Origin: Streptomyces roseoviridis
GTDB lineage: Bacteria; Actinomycetota; Actinomycetes; Streptomycetales; Streptomycetaceae
Length of the DNA stretch: 64,000 nucleotides
NCBI RefSeq assembly: GCF_039535235.1
Contig: NZ_BAAAWU010000001.1
Coordinates: forward strand, 2,294,001 to 2,358,000
Direction of reading: 5' to 3'
Shown here piece after piece: positions 41,926-56,105 of the stretch. The notes beneath the pieces were generated by a model, which had not been told where the DNA came from, made no database searches, and saw only the letters and a program-made list of their open reading frames with translations. Made by a program: the position numbers and the translations under genes. How positions within the stretch are numbered: position 1 is the first letter of the stretch; every line of letters starts with the position of its first letter.

Positions 41926-42498
41926 ATGGTCAATCTGACGCGCATCTACACCCGCACCGGCGACCAGGGCACCACCGCCCTCGGCGACATGAGCCGGACC
42001 GCCAAGACCGATCTGCGGATCGCGGCCTACGCCGACGCCAACGAGGCCAACGCCGTGATCGGCACGGCCGTCGCGCTGGGGCAGCTCGACGAGGAGGTCG
42101 TGAAGGTCCTCGTCCGGGTCCAGAACGACCTGTTCGACGTGGGCGCCGATCTGGCCACGCCGGTCGTCGAGAACCCGGAGTACCCGCCGCTGCGGGTGGA
42201 GCAGTCGTACGTCGACAAGCTGGAGGCGGACTGCGACCGCTTCCTGGAGCCGCTGGAGAAGCTGCGCTCCTTCATCCTGCCCGGCGGCACGCCCGGTGCG
42301 GCGCTGCTGCACCAGGCGTGCACGGTGGTCCGGCGCGCGGAGCGCTCGACCTGGGCGGCCATGGAGGTACACGGCGAGACGATGAACCCGCTGACCGCCA
42401 CGTACCTCAACCGGCTCTCAGACCTGCTCTTCATCCTTGCGCGGACCGCCAACCGGGAGGTCGGCGACGTCCTGTGGGTGCCGGGCGGCGACCGCTGA
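41926..42498 (+). CDS. ATP:cob(I)alamin adenosyltransferase, PduO type
   Basis: Makes adenosylcobalamin from cob(I)alamin and ATP, the cofactor for the B12 mutases. The 190-residue four-helix-bundle protein has the family N-terminus IYTRTGDQGTTALGD, DLRIAAYADANEANAVIG, the RTANREVGDVLWVPGG end and a central FILPGGTPGAALLHQACTVVRRAER block. ATG 41926. Its 3' end overlaps the opposite-strand membrane protein gene by 81 bp. Together with icmA, meaB and mce this places cofactor supply near the users. Confidence 0.94.
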   Translation: MVNLTRIYTRTGDQGTTALGDMSRTAKTDLRIAAYADANEANAVIGTAVALGQLDEEVVKVLVRVQNDLFDVGADLATPVVENPEYPPLRVEQSYVDKLEADCDRFLEPLEKLRSFILPGGTPGAALLHQACTVVRRAERSTWAAMEVHGETMNPLTATYLNRLSDLLFILARTANREVGDVLWVPGGDR

Positions 42499-43077
42499 GC
42501 CCTTCCCGGCCGGCGTCTCCTCCCGCGTCTTTGGCGCCGTCCCCTCCGGCGCCTTCTTCGGCCAGATCGCGTAGCTGAGGGCGATCAGTCCGTGGATGCC
42601 GACGGCCCGCCAGGCCCCGTAGATCCAGCTCTTCAGCGAGGACGTGTCGCCGTCGCCGCCCACGTACCAGACGGCGGCGAGCAGCAGGGCGCTCGCGACG
42701 GCGCCGGCGACCAGCGAGCCGAGCCAGATCTCGCCCTCGTGGCGGGCGCGGGCCCGGCCGTACTTCGGCGGGCCGGCCGGCCGCGGGCCGCCGCCCAGGC
42801 GGTGGGCGGCATGGCCGTCGAGCCACTTCACGGTGCGGTGGCCGTGGCCGACGGTGTAGCCGATGTAGACGGCGGCCAGGCCGTGCCGCCAGCTCGGCTC
42901 GGCACCGTTCTTGAGGTCGACCGCCGTCACGACGAGCAGCAGGACCTCGAGCAGCGGCTCGCACAGCAGCAGTGCGAGGCCGGTGCGCGGCATCTTCAGC
43001 AGGTAGCGGGTGGCGAGTCCGGCTGCCAGCAGCACCCAGAACCCGACCTCGCAGACGACGATGAGCGTGACGATCAC
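42418..43077 (-). CDS. Integral membrane protein of unknown function
   Basis: Unknown role. The 219-residue protein has about four to five membrane segments: LIVVCEVGFWVLLAAGLATRYLL at the start, then a region around TGLALLLCEPLLEVLLLVVTAV, one near IWLGSLVAGAVASALLLAAVWYV (about 118-140) and one at YGAWRAVGIHGLIALSYAIW. The last 45 residues are charged and cytoplasmic. GTG start at 43077 with GGAG upstream. Divergent from the histidine kinase gene. It runs 81 bp into the end of the adenosyltransferase gene on the other strand. Confidence 0.78.
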   Translation of the reverse strand: MIVTLIVVCEVGFWVLLAAGLATRYLLKMPRTGLALLLCEPLLEVLLLVVTAVDLKNGAEPSWRHGLAAVYIGYTVGHGHRTVKWLDGHAAHRLGGGPRPAGPPKYGRARARHEGEIWLGSLVAGAVASALLLAAVWYVGGDGDTSSLKSWIYGAWRAVGIHGLIALSYAIWPKKAPEGTAPKTREETPAGKGSAVAARHPQDVADLPVGGPRKDEEQV

Positions 43078-43249
43078 GACCAGGCTCCTTCCGGTCCCCC
43101 CGTTGTCCCTCCCAGCCTCCCGTGCCGCCGGGCCCGTTTCGTCGTCGCGCGCGACGAGGTGCGTCTACATCCTTCGACGGAGGGGCGGCACGCCGCGGAT
43201 CGGCCCGGACGGCGACGCCCGGGCGGCCGGCGGCGTGTTGGATAGGAGG

Positions 43250-44446
43250 GTGAGACTCCCCCGCCCGCACCGCGTCGACCTGCTCATCGCCGCCTGTGGC
43301 CTGGCCTGCGGCCTGCTGCTGTGGGGCTTCGGCATGGTCGTCCGTACGGACGCCCTCGTCGAGACCCGCTGGGCGCCGCTGATCCCGCTGCTGGTGATGA
43401 CCGCGGCGGAGACGGTCCGCCGCTCCCTGCCGCGCACCGCCCTGCTCGTCGGCACGGTCACCGTCGTGGCGAACGAGTTCACCCACGGCAACGTCCTGAC
43501 CATCCTGATGTTCACCGACGTGGTCTACGCCGCCGTCGTGTACGGCCCGCCCGCCTCGGCCCGCCGCATCCCGTACACGACCGGTCTGATCACCGTCGGC
43601 GTCACCGTCGGCTTCCTGGTGTGGTGGCAGAACGCCATCGCCCTCCTGGTCGGCCTCGCCAGCGGCATCGTCTGCTTCCTGCCGGCGCTCACCGGCGCCG
43701 TGGTGCGCAACCACCGGCAGGCCGCCGACGCCGCCCGGCTGCGCGCCGAGCAGACGGCGCTGCTCGCCGAGAAGGACCGCATCCAGGCGGTGACCGCCGA
43801 GCGCGCCCGGATGGCCCGCGAGCTGCACGACATGGTGGCCAACCACCTCTCGGCGATCGCCATCCACTCCACGGCGGCGCTGTCGCTCGACGACCCGGAC
43901 ACCACCCGGACCGCGCTGGGCGTGATCCGGGAGAACAGCGTCGCGGGTCTCGCCGAGATGCGCCGCCTGATCGGCCTGCTGCGGGACAGCAGCGGGGACG
44001 CCGAACCGGCGGCCGCGCCCACGCTCGCCGGCCTGGACGCGCTGCTCGCGCAGGCCGGGACGAACGGCTCCTCCAGCGGTCTCGCCTTCGTCCTCGACGA
44101 CACCCGCGAGGAGACGGGCGAGCGGCTACCCGCGCCGGTCGAGCTCGCCGCGTACCGGATCGTGCAGGAGTCGCTGACCAACGCCCTCAAGCACGCCTCC
44201 GCCGGACCGGTCGTCGTGCACCTGGCCCGGGACGCCGGAGCGCTGACGGTACGGGTGACCAGCCCGTTCGGGGACCGTCCGGGCCCTCGTGCGCCGGGTT
44301 CGGGGGCCGGCCTCGTCGGCATGCGGGAGCGGGTGGCGCTGCTCGGCGGCACGTTCGAGGCGGGGCCCGTGCCGGACGGGGACGGGACGAAGACCTGGCA
44401 GGTGCGGGCCGTGCTGCCCGCCGAGGAGAGGACGCCGGAGGGATGA
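43250..44446 (+). CDS. NarL-group sensor histidine kinase
   Basis: Membrane sensor kinase, 398 residues, of the HisKA_3 subgroup. Four or five hydrophobic helices fill residues about 10-145, a short linker coiled coil follows, then the dimerisation/phosphoacceptor helix ARELHDMVANHLSAIAIHS with phospho-accepting His193. The catalytic domain has an N-box ESLTNALKHA and GxG-type GSGAGLVGMRERVALLGG. GTG 43250 has AGGAGG directly against it; the nearby GTG 43235 is the alternative. The stop overlaps the response-regulator ATG (ATGA), so they form a cognate pair. Confidence 0.9.
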   Translation: MRLPRPHRVDLLIAACGLACGLLLWGFGMVVRTDALVETRWAPLIPLLVMTAAETVRRSLPRTALLVGTVTVVANEFTHGNVLTILMFTDVVYAAVVYGPPASARRIPYTTGLITVGVTVGFLVWWQNAIALLVGLASGIVCFLPALTGAVVRNHRQAADAARLRAEQTALLAEKDRIQAVTAERARMARELHDMVANHLSAIAIHSTAALSLDDPDTTRTALGVIRENSVAGLAEMRRLIGLLRDSSGDAEPAAAPTLAGLDALLAQAGTNGSSSGLAFVLDDTREETGERLPAPVELAAYRIVQESLTNALKHASAGPVVVHLARDAGALTVRVTSPFGDRPGPRAPGSGAGLVGMRERVALLGGTFEAGPVPDGDGTKTWQVRAVLPAEERTPEG

Positions 44447-45084
44447 CGATCCGGATCGTGGTCGCCGAGGACCAGAGCGCGGTACGGGCGGGGCTCGTGC
44501 TGATCCTGGGCAGCGCGCCCGACATCGAGGTGGTGGGCGAGGCGGCGGACGGCGAGCGGGCGGTGGAGCTGGCGCGCGAGCTGCGCCCCGACCTGGTCCT
44601 GATGGACGTGCAGATGCCGAGGCTCGACGGGGTGTCGGCGACCCGGCAGGTGGTGGCGGAGGGGCTCGCCGACGTCCTGGTGCTGACCACCTTCGATCTC
44701 GACGAGTACGTGTTCGGGGCGCTGCGGGCGGGCGCCGCGGGCTTCCTGCTGAAGAACACGGACGCGAAGGACCTGGTGGAGGCGGTGCGGACGGTGGCGC
44801 GCGGCGAGGGACTGATCGCGCCGGCGGTGACCCGGCGGCTGATCGCCGAGTTCGCGGCGCCGACCCGGCCGGCCGCCGCGCCCCCGGGTGCCCTCGACGC
44901 GCTGACGCCCCGGGAGCGGGAGGTGCTCGCGGCGCTCGGCGCGGGGCTGTCCAACGCGGAGATCGCGGTGCGCCTGGAGATGGCGGAGGCGACCGTGAAG
45001 ACCCATGTGTCGAAGGTGCTCGGCAAGCTGGAGCTGCGAAGCAGGGTGCAAGCGGCGGTTCTGGCCAGGGAGTTGGGGTTGTAG
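44443..45084 (+). CDS. NarL/FixJ family response regulator
   Basis: Two-component transcription factor, 213 residues: receiver domain (phosphorylation Asp55 in LVLMDVQMP) and LuxR-type helix-turn-helix at about 148-205 (LTPREREVLAALGAGLSNAEIAVRLEMAEATVKTHVSKVL). Coupled to the kinase upstream. Chitinase starts 122 bp downstream; whether this pair controls it is unknown, but the chitinase promoter carries the well-known paired 12-bp repeats that point to another regulator (DasR-type). Confidence 0.92.
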   Translation: MTIRIVVAEDQSAVRAGLVLILGSAPDIEVVGEAADGERAVELARELRPDLVLMDVQMPRLDGVSATRQVVAEGLADVLVLTTFDLDEYVFGALRAGAAGFLLKNTDAKDLVEAVRTVARGEGLIAPAVTRRLIAEFAAPTRPAAAPPGALDALTPREREVLAALGAGLSNAEIAVRLEMAEATVKTHVSKVLGKLELRSRVQAAVLARELGL

Positions 45085-45099
45085 AAGCCTGGGCGACGT

Positions 45100-45132
45100 T
45101 GGTCTGGACCTCTTGACGATTGGTCCAGACCT
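45100..45132 (+). promoter_or_regulatory. Paired 12-bp repeats of a Streptomyces chitinase promoter
   Basis: TGGTCTGGACCT (45100-45111) and TGGTCCAGACCT (45121-45132), 9 bp apart, match the 12-bp direct repeats known upstream of Streptomyces chitinase genes and resemble DasR boxes. They bracket a -35 TTGACG, so repressor binding would block the polymerase. Confidence 0.88.
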
Positions 45133-45141
45133 TCCTACGCT
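45113..45141 (+). promoter_or_regulatory. Chitinase promoter: TTGACG, 17-bp spacer, TACGCT
   Basis: -35 TTGACG at 45113-45118 and -10 TACGCT at 45136-45141, with an ideal 17-bp spacer, typical of the major sigma factor. The -35 lies between the two 12-bp repeats. Confidence 0.75.
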
Positions 45142-45206
45142 CGCGGGGCGCGCGCATCTCCACGGACCACCCCCCACTTTGTCCGTCCGCAACTTGAGGA
45201 GCACCG

Positions 45207-47034
<1,828 letters not shown>

Positions 47035-47054
<20 letters not shown>

Positions 47055-47751
47055 CCGTCCGCCGCACGATCCGGTGGGCCCCGCCCCCCAGCAGGGCGAC
47101 GGCCCCCCGGTAGTCCTCCCCCGCGTCCAGGTCGTACAGCCGCACCGTCCGGTGCGGCTGTACGTCGTTTCGCCCCCGCCAGCCGATCAGCCTCGCCGGC
47201 CGGTCGGGGGCCGAGACGGTCAGCCGGGCCGGATCGACCCGCAGGCCCTCCCCGGTCGCCTTCAGGACCGCCTCCTTGCGCACCCAGTACGCGGTGAAGG
47301 CGGCCGCGCGCTCCGGCCCCGGCACGCGATCGAACGCGACCCGCTCCTCCTCGGACAGCACCGGAAGCGGCAGCTCGGCCGGACGGGTGACCCGCTCCAC
47401 GTCCACGCCCACCGGGGTGCCCGAGGTCAGCGCCACCGCCACCCGCTCCCCCGAGTGCGAGAGCGAGAACTCGACCGGAGCGTCCTCCAGGTACGGCTTG
47501 CCGTGCGGACCGGCCGCGAAGACCAGCCCCGCCGGATCCCGGCCCAGCGCCTCCCCCAGGACCAGCCGCAGCAGGGCGTGCGCGGTCAGGTACAGCGCGC
47601 GTTCACCCGGACGCAGCAGCGACTCGTACACCCGCCGCTCGCGGTCGTCGAGCAGCCGCAGCCGGTCCGGGGAAACGGAAACGGCCCGGGCGGTCCACAC
47701 GTGGCACTCACCGGGCCGTACAAGAACATCGGGGGCGGAATCGGCGGTCAT
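47035..47751 (-). CDS. 4'-phosphopantetheinyl transferase, Sfp type
   Basis: Moves the phosphopantetheine arm from CoA to carrier proteins of polyketide and peptide synthases. The 238-residue protein has the signatures FSLSHSG (96-101), VGVDVERV with the magnesium Asp/Glu pair (115-119), and WVRKEAVLKATGEGL (156-170). Size and motifs place it in the broad-specificity Sfp class rather than the short AcpS class. It lies 2 bp from the DUF2550 gene upstream, so they share a transcript, and its stop overlaps the chitinase stop. Confidence 0.93.
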
Positions 47752-47753
47752 GA

Positions 47754-48206
47754 TCAGGCGACGTTGACCCTCTGCCCCGGAGGCGCCGCCTCCAGCCAGG
47801 CCAGGAAGCCGGTGAGCGCGTCCTCGCTCATCGCCAGCTCCAGGCGGGTGCCCTTCACCAGACAGCCCTGGATCACGGAGTCCGACAGCAGGGCCAGCTC
47901 CTCCTCGCCCTCCGGCATCCGGCGCTCCAGGACCTCGATGGCCGAGCGCTCCAGGACCCGGCGCGGGCGGGGCGCGTACGAGAAGACACGGAACCAGGCG
48001 ATCTCGTCACCGCTGTAGCGGGCGACGCCGTAGACCCAGCCCTTGCCGGTGGTGTCCGGCGTCTCCGGCACGTTCCAGCGCAGGGAACAGTCGAAGGTGC
48101 CGCCGGCGCGCTGGATCAGTCTCCGTCGCAAGCCGAAGACGAAGAGCCCGATCACCACCAGTGCGACGACCAGGCCGCAGACAAGCAGCGCGAGGAACAT
48201 CTTCAC
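47754..48206 (-). CDS. DUF2550 family protein
   Basis: Unknown function; conserved next to the ATP synthase operon in actinobacteria. The 150-residue protein has one N-terminal membrane helix (MFLALLVCGLVVALVVIGLFVFGL, about 3-26), a positively charged stretch and a soluble beta-rich domain (GTFDCSLRWNVPE, ...WVYGVARYSGDEIAWFRVFSYAPRPRR). GTG 48206 has GGAGG upstream. It is separated from atpC by a long hairpin, so it is probably transcribed on its own with the phosphopantetheinyl transferase. Confidence 0.85.
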   Translation of the reverse strand: MKMFLALLVCGLVVALVVIGLFVFGLRRRLIQRAGGTFDCSLRWNVPETPDTTGKGWVYGVARYSGDEIAWFRVFSYAPRPRRVLERSAIEVLERRMPEGEEELALLSDSVIQGCLVKGTRLELAMSEDALTGFLAWLEAAPPGQRVNVA

Positions 48207-48273
48207 CGACCTCCTCGCCGCTTCCCGTGACCGGTGGACCCGGTCTGACCGAATACAACCTGCATCTGCATCG

Positions 48274-48322
48274 CCTCAGCCGCGGCACGGTCTGGAAAAT
48301 TCCAGCCGTGCCGCGGCTGAGG
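48274..48322 (-). terminator. Long nested hairpin ending the ATP synthase operon
   Basis: Seventeen-bp perfect outer arms (CCTCAGCCGCGGCACGG and its complement) enclose CTGGAA-AA-TTCCAG, with one bulged T. It starts 23 nt after the atpC stop on the minus strand. Confidence 0.88.
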
Positions 48323-48344
48323 AAACAACTCTCGGCGCGGTCCG

Positions 48345-48719
48345 CTAGCGGACCGCTACCGCGCGCAGCCGGACCTCGGCGCGCCGCTCGGCGGCGGCGT
48401 CCTCCTCGGCCTTGGCCCGCTCCAGCGCGCGCTCGGCACGCTGGGCGTCGATCTCGTCCGCCAGCTCGGCGATCTCCGCGAGCAGAGACAGCTTGTCATC
48501 GGCGAAGGAGATGAACCCGCCGTGGACGGCGACGACGACGGTGCCGCCCTCGCTCGTGCGGATCGTCACCGGGCCCGACTCCAGCACACCGAGCAGCGGC
48601 TGGTGACCGGGCATGACGCCGATGTCGCCGGAGGTGGTACGCGCGATGACCAGGGTGGCCTCGCCGGACCAGACACTCCGGTCAGCGGCGACCAGCTCGA
48701 CGTGCAGCTCAGCAGCCAA
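48345..48719 (-). CDS. atpC: ATP synthase subunit epsilon
   Basis: Rotor subunit of F1 that couples to the c-ring and can brake ATP hydrolysis. The 124-residue protein has the N-terminal beta-sandwich (MAAELHVELVAADRSVWSGEA..., GDIGVMPGHQPLLGVLESG) and C-terminal helices (AEIADEIDAQRAERALERAKAEEDAA). Last gene of the operon, after atpD; a hairpin terminator follows. ATG 48719. Confidence 0.97.
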   Translation of the reverse strand: MAAELHVELVAADRSVWSGEATLVIARTTSGDIGVMPGHQPLLGVLESGPVTIRTSEGGTVVVAVHGGFISFADDKLSLLAEIAELADEIDAQRAERALERAKAEEDAAAERRAEVRLRAVAVR

Positions 48720-48831
48720 GGTTGGCTCCTCGGGTCACCACCCGGCGGTGCTGCCGGGTGTTGGGATCAATTCTAGTGGGCGTGACGAGGGGGGCGGGAC
48801 CGATCCCGCCCCCCTCAGGCGAGCACGGGGC

Positions 48832-51188
<2,357 letters not shown>

Positions 51189-51208
51189 GAGTCAGGTCCC
51201 TTCCGTCG

Positions 51209-52804
51209 TCACTTCGAGACGTTGACGGCGGAGGCGTCGTCGCCGAGCAGCTTGCCGTCAGAGGTCTCGAACTGCTTCTTGAACTCCGCGATCGCGTCGC
51301 CGACGGACTGCAGCGTGTCGTCCGACATCTTGCCGCCCTCACGGATGGAGGTCATGAGGCCCGAGTGGTTCTGGCGGAGGTACGCCAGCATCTCGGCCTC
51401 GAAGCGACGGATGTCGGCGACCGGGACGTCGTCCATCTTGCCGGTGGTGCCGGCCCAGATGGAGACGACCTGGTTCTCCGTGGCCATCGGCTGGTACTGC
51501 GGCTGCTTCAGCAGCTCGACCATGCGCTGACCGCGCTCCAGCTGCGCCTTCGACGCGGCGTCCAGGTCGGAACCGAAGGCGGCGAACGCCTCCAGCTCAC
51601 GGAACTGGGCCAGGTCCACGCGGAGGCGGCCGGAGATCTGCTTCATCGCCTTGTGCTGGGCCGAGCCACCGACACGGGAGACGGAGATACCGACGTTCAG
51701 GGCCGGACGCTGACCGGCGTTGAACAGGTCGGACTCCAGGAAGCACTGGCCGTCCGTGATGGAGATGACGTTGGTCGGGATGAACGCCGAGACGTCGTTG
51801 GCCTTGGTCTCGACGATCGGCAGACCGGTCATCGAACCGGCACCCAGCTCGTCCGAGAGCTTGGCGCAGCGCTCGAGCAGGCGGGAGTGCAGGTAGAAGA
51901 CGTCACCCGGGTAGGCCTCACGGCCCGGCGGGCGGCGCAGCAGCAGCGACACGGCGCGGTAGGCGTCGGCCTGCTTCGACAGGTCGTCGAAGACGATCAG
52001 GACGTGCTTGCCCTGGTACATCCAGTGCTGGCCGATGGCCGAGCCGGTGTACGGGGCGAGGTACTTGAAGCCGGCCGGGTCGGACGCCGGGGCGGCGACG
52101 ATCGTCGTGTACTCGAGCGCGCCGGCCTCTTCGAGGGCCGCGCGCACGGACGCGATGGTGGAGCCCTTCTGGCCGATGGCGACGTAGATGCAGCGGACCT
52201 GCTTGTTCACGTCGCCCGAGCGCCAGTTGTCGCGCTGGTTGATGATCGTGTCGACGGCCAGGGCGGTCTTGCCGGTCTGGCGGTCACCGATGATCAGCTG
52301 ACGCTGACCACGGCCGACCGGCGTCATGGCGTCGACGGCCTTGTAGCCGGTCTCCATCGGCTCGTGGACCGACTTGCGCTGCATGACGCCGGGCGCCTGC
52401 AGCTCGAGGGCGCGGCGGCCCTCGGTCGCGATCTCGCCGAGACCGTCGATCGGGTTGCCGAGCGGGTCGACGACGCGACCCAGGTATCCCTCACCGACAC
52501 CGACGGAGAGGACCTCGCCGGTGCGCTGCACCGACTGTCCCTCCTCGATGCCGCTGAACTCGCCGAGGACGATCGCACCGATCTCGCGCTCTTCCAGGTT
52601 CAGCGCGAGGCCGAGAGTGCCGTCCTCGAACTTCAGCAGCTCGTTCGCCATGGCCGAGGGAAGACCCTCGACCTTCGCGATACCGTCGCCGGCCAGGCTG
52701 ACCGTGCCGACCTCCTCGCGCGAGGCCGCGTCCGGCTGGTACGACTGGACGAAGTTCTCCAGCGCGTCCCGGATCTCCTCCGGCCGGATCGTGAGCTCCG
52801 CCAT
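51209..52804 (-). CDS. atpA: ATP synthase subunit alpha
   Basis: Regulatory nucleotide-binding F1 subunit that alternates with beta. The 531-residue protein opens [11 protein letters not shown] and has the P-loop GDRQTGKT (173-180), and the [23 protein letters not shown] block that carries the conserved arginine region. ATG 52804 is chosen because it gives the known N-terminus; upstream frame sequence is not conserved-looking. Last C-terminal residues (DASAVNVSK) are variable. Confidence 0.98.
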   Translation of the reverse strand: MAELTIRPEEIRDALENFVQSYQPDAASREEVGTVSLAGDGIAKVEGLPSAMANELLKFEDGTLGLALNLEEREIGAIVLGEFSGIEEGQSVQRTGEVLSVGVGEGYLGRVVDPLGNPIDGLGEIATEGRRALELQAPGVMQRKSVHEPMETGYKAVDAMTPVGRGQRQLIIGDRQTGKTALAVDTIINQRDNWRSGDVNKQVRCIYVAIGQKGSTIASVRAALEEAGALEYTTIVAAPASDPAGFKYLAPYTGSAIGQHWMYQGKHVLIVFDDLSKQADAYRAVSLLLRRPPGREAYPGDVFYLHSRLLERCAKLSDELGAGSMTGLPIVETKANDVSAFIPTNVISITDGQCFLESDLFNAGQRPALNVGISVSRVGGSAQHKAMKQISGRLRVDLAQFRELEAFAAFGSDLDAASKAQLERGQRMVELLKQPQYQPMATENQVVSIWAGTTGKMDDVPVADIRRFEAEMLAYLRQNHSGLMTSIREGGKMSDDTLQSVGDAIAEFKKQFETSDGKLLGDDASAVNVSK

Positions 52805-52934
52805 CTGGGTTCCCTGCTCTCCTTGTTGGGCCCGAAGTTTCTTAGGGGGTCTGGGGGCCGACCCCCAGGAATCTTCTGCAATCTCTGCACGGCCCAACCG
52901 GGCCGCTGGTCATGCTTCTTGAGTTGTGGCCGAG

Positions 52935-53750
52935 TCAGCCGGCCAGTCGCCGGGTCGCCTCGTCGAGGCGCTCGGCGATGGTGCCGTCGATGACCTCGTC
53001 GCCGACCCGCACCGAGATCCCGCCGAGGACCGTGGGGTCCACGTCCAGGTTCAGGTGCATGTGGCGGCCGTACAGCTTGGCCAGCACGGCGCCGAGGCGC
53101 TGCTTCTGCTGGTCGCTGAGCGGCACCGCCGAGGTGACGACGGCGACCATCCGGTCCCGGCGCGCCGCGGCGAGCTTGGACAGGGACTCGAGTCCCGCTT
53201 CCAGGCTACGTCCCCGGGGCTGGGTCACGAGACGGACGACCAGTCGCTCGGTGACCGGGTTGGCCTTGCCGCCGAGCAGGCTGCTCAGCAGCCGGCCCTT
53301 GGCGGAGGCCGTCGCGGCCTTGTCCGTCAGCGCCGAGCGGAGCTCGGTGCTGACGGAGACGATCCGGCCGAAGCGGAACAGCTCGTCCTCGACGTCGTCG
53401 AGGGCGCCCGCCTTCTGGGCGGCGGTGAGGTCGGCGGTGTCCGCCAGCTCCTCGACCGCGTCGACCAGGTCGCGCGAGCGCGACCAGCGGGAACGGACCA
53501 TTCCGGAGACCAGGTCGACGGTCTCGCCGCCCACCTGACCGGACAGGAGTCGCTGGGCGAGCGCGGCCTTGGCCTCGCCCGCCTGCGCCGGGTCGGTCAG
53601 GACCCGACGCAGCGACACCTCGCGGTCGAGCAGCGCGGTGACGGCAGCCAGCTCGCCCGCGAGCTTGCCCGCATCCACCGACGTGTTGTCGGTCAGCGCG
53701 TCGAGGGCCTCGCGTGCGGCGCCCAGTGCCTCGCGGCTCGCTCCGTTCAT
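52935..53750 (-). CDS. atpH: ATP synthase subunit delta
   Basis: Stalk subunit joining F1 to the peripheral b-stalk. The 271-residue protein is longer than the typical 180, as in other actinobacteria, with an extra N-terminal helical part before the conserved PF00213-like C-terminal region (VVTSAVPLSDQQKQRLGAVLAKLYG... VDPTVLGGISVRVGDEVIDGTI). Start ATG 53750 overlaps the atpF stop by 4 bp (53747-53750). A 130-bp gap separates it from atpA. Confidence 0.95.
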   Translation of the reverse strand: MNGASREALGAAREALDALTDNTSVDAGKLAGELAAVTALLDREVSLRRVLTDPAQAGEAKAALAQRLLSGQVGGETVDLVSGMVRSRWSRSRDLVDAVEELADTADLTAAQKAGALDDVEDELFRFGRIVSVSTELRSALTDKAATASAKGRLLSSLLGGKANPVTERLVVRLVTQPRGRSLEAGLESLSKLAAARRDRMVAVVTSAVPLSDQQKQRLGAVLAKLYGRHMHLNLDVDPTVLGGISVRVGDEVIDGTIAERLDEATRRLAG

Positions 53751-54292
53751 CGGACGGCCTCGGCCTTCTCCTCGAGCTCGTCGAGGAAGCGGTCGATGGT
53801 GCGGCTCTGGCGGGCGTGGTCCTCGAGGGCCTCGCCGACCAGCTTCGCGGCCAGGTCGGTGGCGAGCTTGCCCACGTCCTGACGCAGCGCGGCGGACGCG
53901 GCCTTGCGGTCGGCCTCGATCTGGGCGTGACCGGCTGCGATGATCTCCTCGCGCTGGCGCTGGCCTTCCGCCTTCATCTCCTGGATGATCGCGGTGCCCT
54001 GCTCCGTCGCCTCCTGGCGGAGACGCGCGGCCTCGTGGCGGGCCTCGGCGAGCTGAGCCTTGTACTGCTCCAGCACACTCTGAGCCTCGATCTGGGCCGA
54101 CTCGGCCTTCTCGATGCCACCCTCGATGGCCTCGCGGCGCTCTTCCAGAACCTTGTTGATGTTCGGGAGGAGCTTCTTGGCGAGGAAGCCGAAGACGATG
54201 ACGAAGGCGATCAGGCCGATGACGAGCTCGTCGAGATGCGGGATGAGCGGAGGCTGCTCCTCCGCCGCTGCCGCAAGAAGCAGAGCGTTCAC
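53747..54292 (-). CDS. atpF: ATP synthase subunit b
   Basis: Peripheral stator stalk. The 181-residue protein has one N-terminal membrane helix (HLDELVIGLIAFVIVFGFLAKKLL, about 19-41) and a long Ala/Glu/Gln/Arg coiled coil (about 45-170). GTG start at 54292. Its stop overlaps the atpH start by 4 bp. Preceded by atpE after 41 bp. Confidence 0.96.
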   Translation of the reverse strand: MNALLLAAAAEEQPPLIPHLDELVIGLIAFVIVFGFLAKKLLPNINKVLEERREAIEGGIEKAESAQIEAQSVLEQYKAQLAEARHEAARLRQEATEQGTAIIQEMKAEGQRQREEIIAAGHAQIEADRKAASAALRQDVGKLATDLAAKLVGEALEDHARQSRTIDRFLDELEEKAEAVR

Positions 54293-54333
54293 ATCAGTGC
54301 CTTCCGTAAAAAGGTATGGGCTGTCGGTCCGGC

Positions 54334-55466
<1,133 letters not shown>

Positions 55467-55691
55467 CGCGGGCTCCTTCAGCGTGGCGCATAGGTACGGC
55501 AACCTCGTTGTGTCGGCGCGGCACGCAGCCGCGGGTCGGCACTGGACTGGTCTTACGGATAAGGGGGCGGCGGTTCGGCATCGAGCCTCGCGCTGGGACA
55601 GGCGCCGCTTCGGATGCCCGCGCCCGCAGTGCCGCAGTTGGCACCGGACGATAGCAGGAAGCCGAACGCGCCTTTATCCCGGCCCTACCCT

Positions 55692-56105
55692 TCACGACTT
55701 CGGCCCCGTGTTCTCGGGGTCGACGTACATGATCTTGGCCTTCATGTAGGCCCGGGCCTGGGCGGCAACCCACACGATGGTCGTAGCGAGCAGCGTGAAG
55801 GCGAAGGCCTTGAAGTCGAACGCCGTGGTGTCCTTCAGCAAGGCCAGGAAGATGAAGAGGACCAGCAGCTGGGCCGTGTAGAGCAACAGACCCATGGCCT
55901 GGAACAGCTGCGGAAGCTTCTTCGCCGTCCGCTGCAGAACCACCAGCCCGATGCCCATGAAGAGGATCACGACCGCGGTGCCGATGACGGCGCCGAGCGC
56001 GCCCTTGCCCCCGGCGACCACACCGCTGACGACCGTGGCGATGGCGCCGGCGGCCGCGGTGGGCACTGCGGTGAGCAGCAGGGTGCGTGCGTCGTTGGAC
56101 GGCAT
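55692..56105 (-). CDS. atpI: AtpI-like small membrane protein
   Basis: First gene of the ATP synthase operon; a 137-residue hydrophobic protein, thought to help c-ring assembly. About four membrane segments lie between residues 10 and 120: TLLLTAVPTAAAGAIATVVS, VIGTAVVILFMGIGLVVLQ, MGLLLYTAQLLVLFIFLALL and AFTLLATTIVWVAAQARAYM. ATG 56105 has GGAGA about 8 nt upstream; ATG 56147 or the longer frame are alternatives. An AT-rich 40-bp stretch just upstream (56236-56275) likely contains the operon promoter. Confidence 0.88.
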   Translation of the reverse strand: MPSNDARTLLLTAVPTAAAGAIATVVSGVVAGGKGALGAVIGTAVVILFMGIGLVVLQRTAKKLPQLFQAMGLLLYTAQLLVLFIFLALLKDTTAFDFKAFAFTLLATTIVWVAAQARAYMKAKIMYVDPENTGPKS

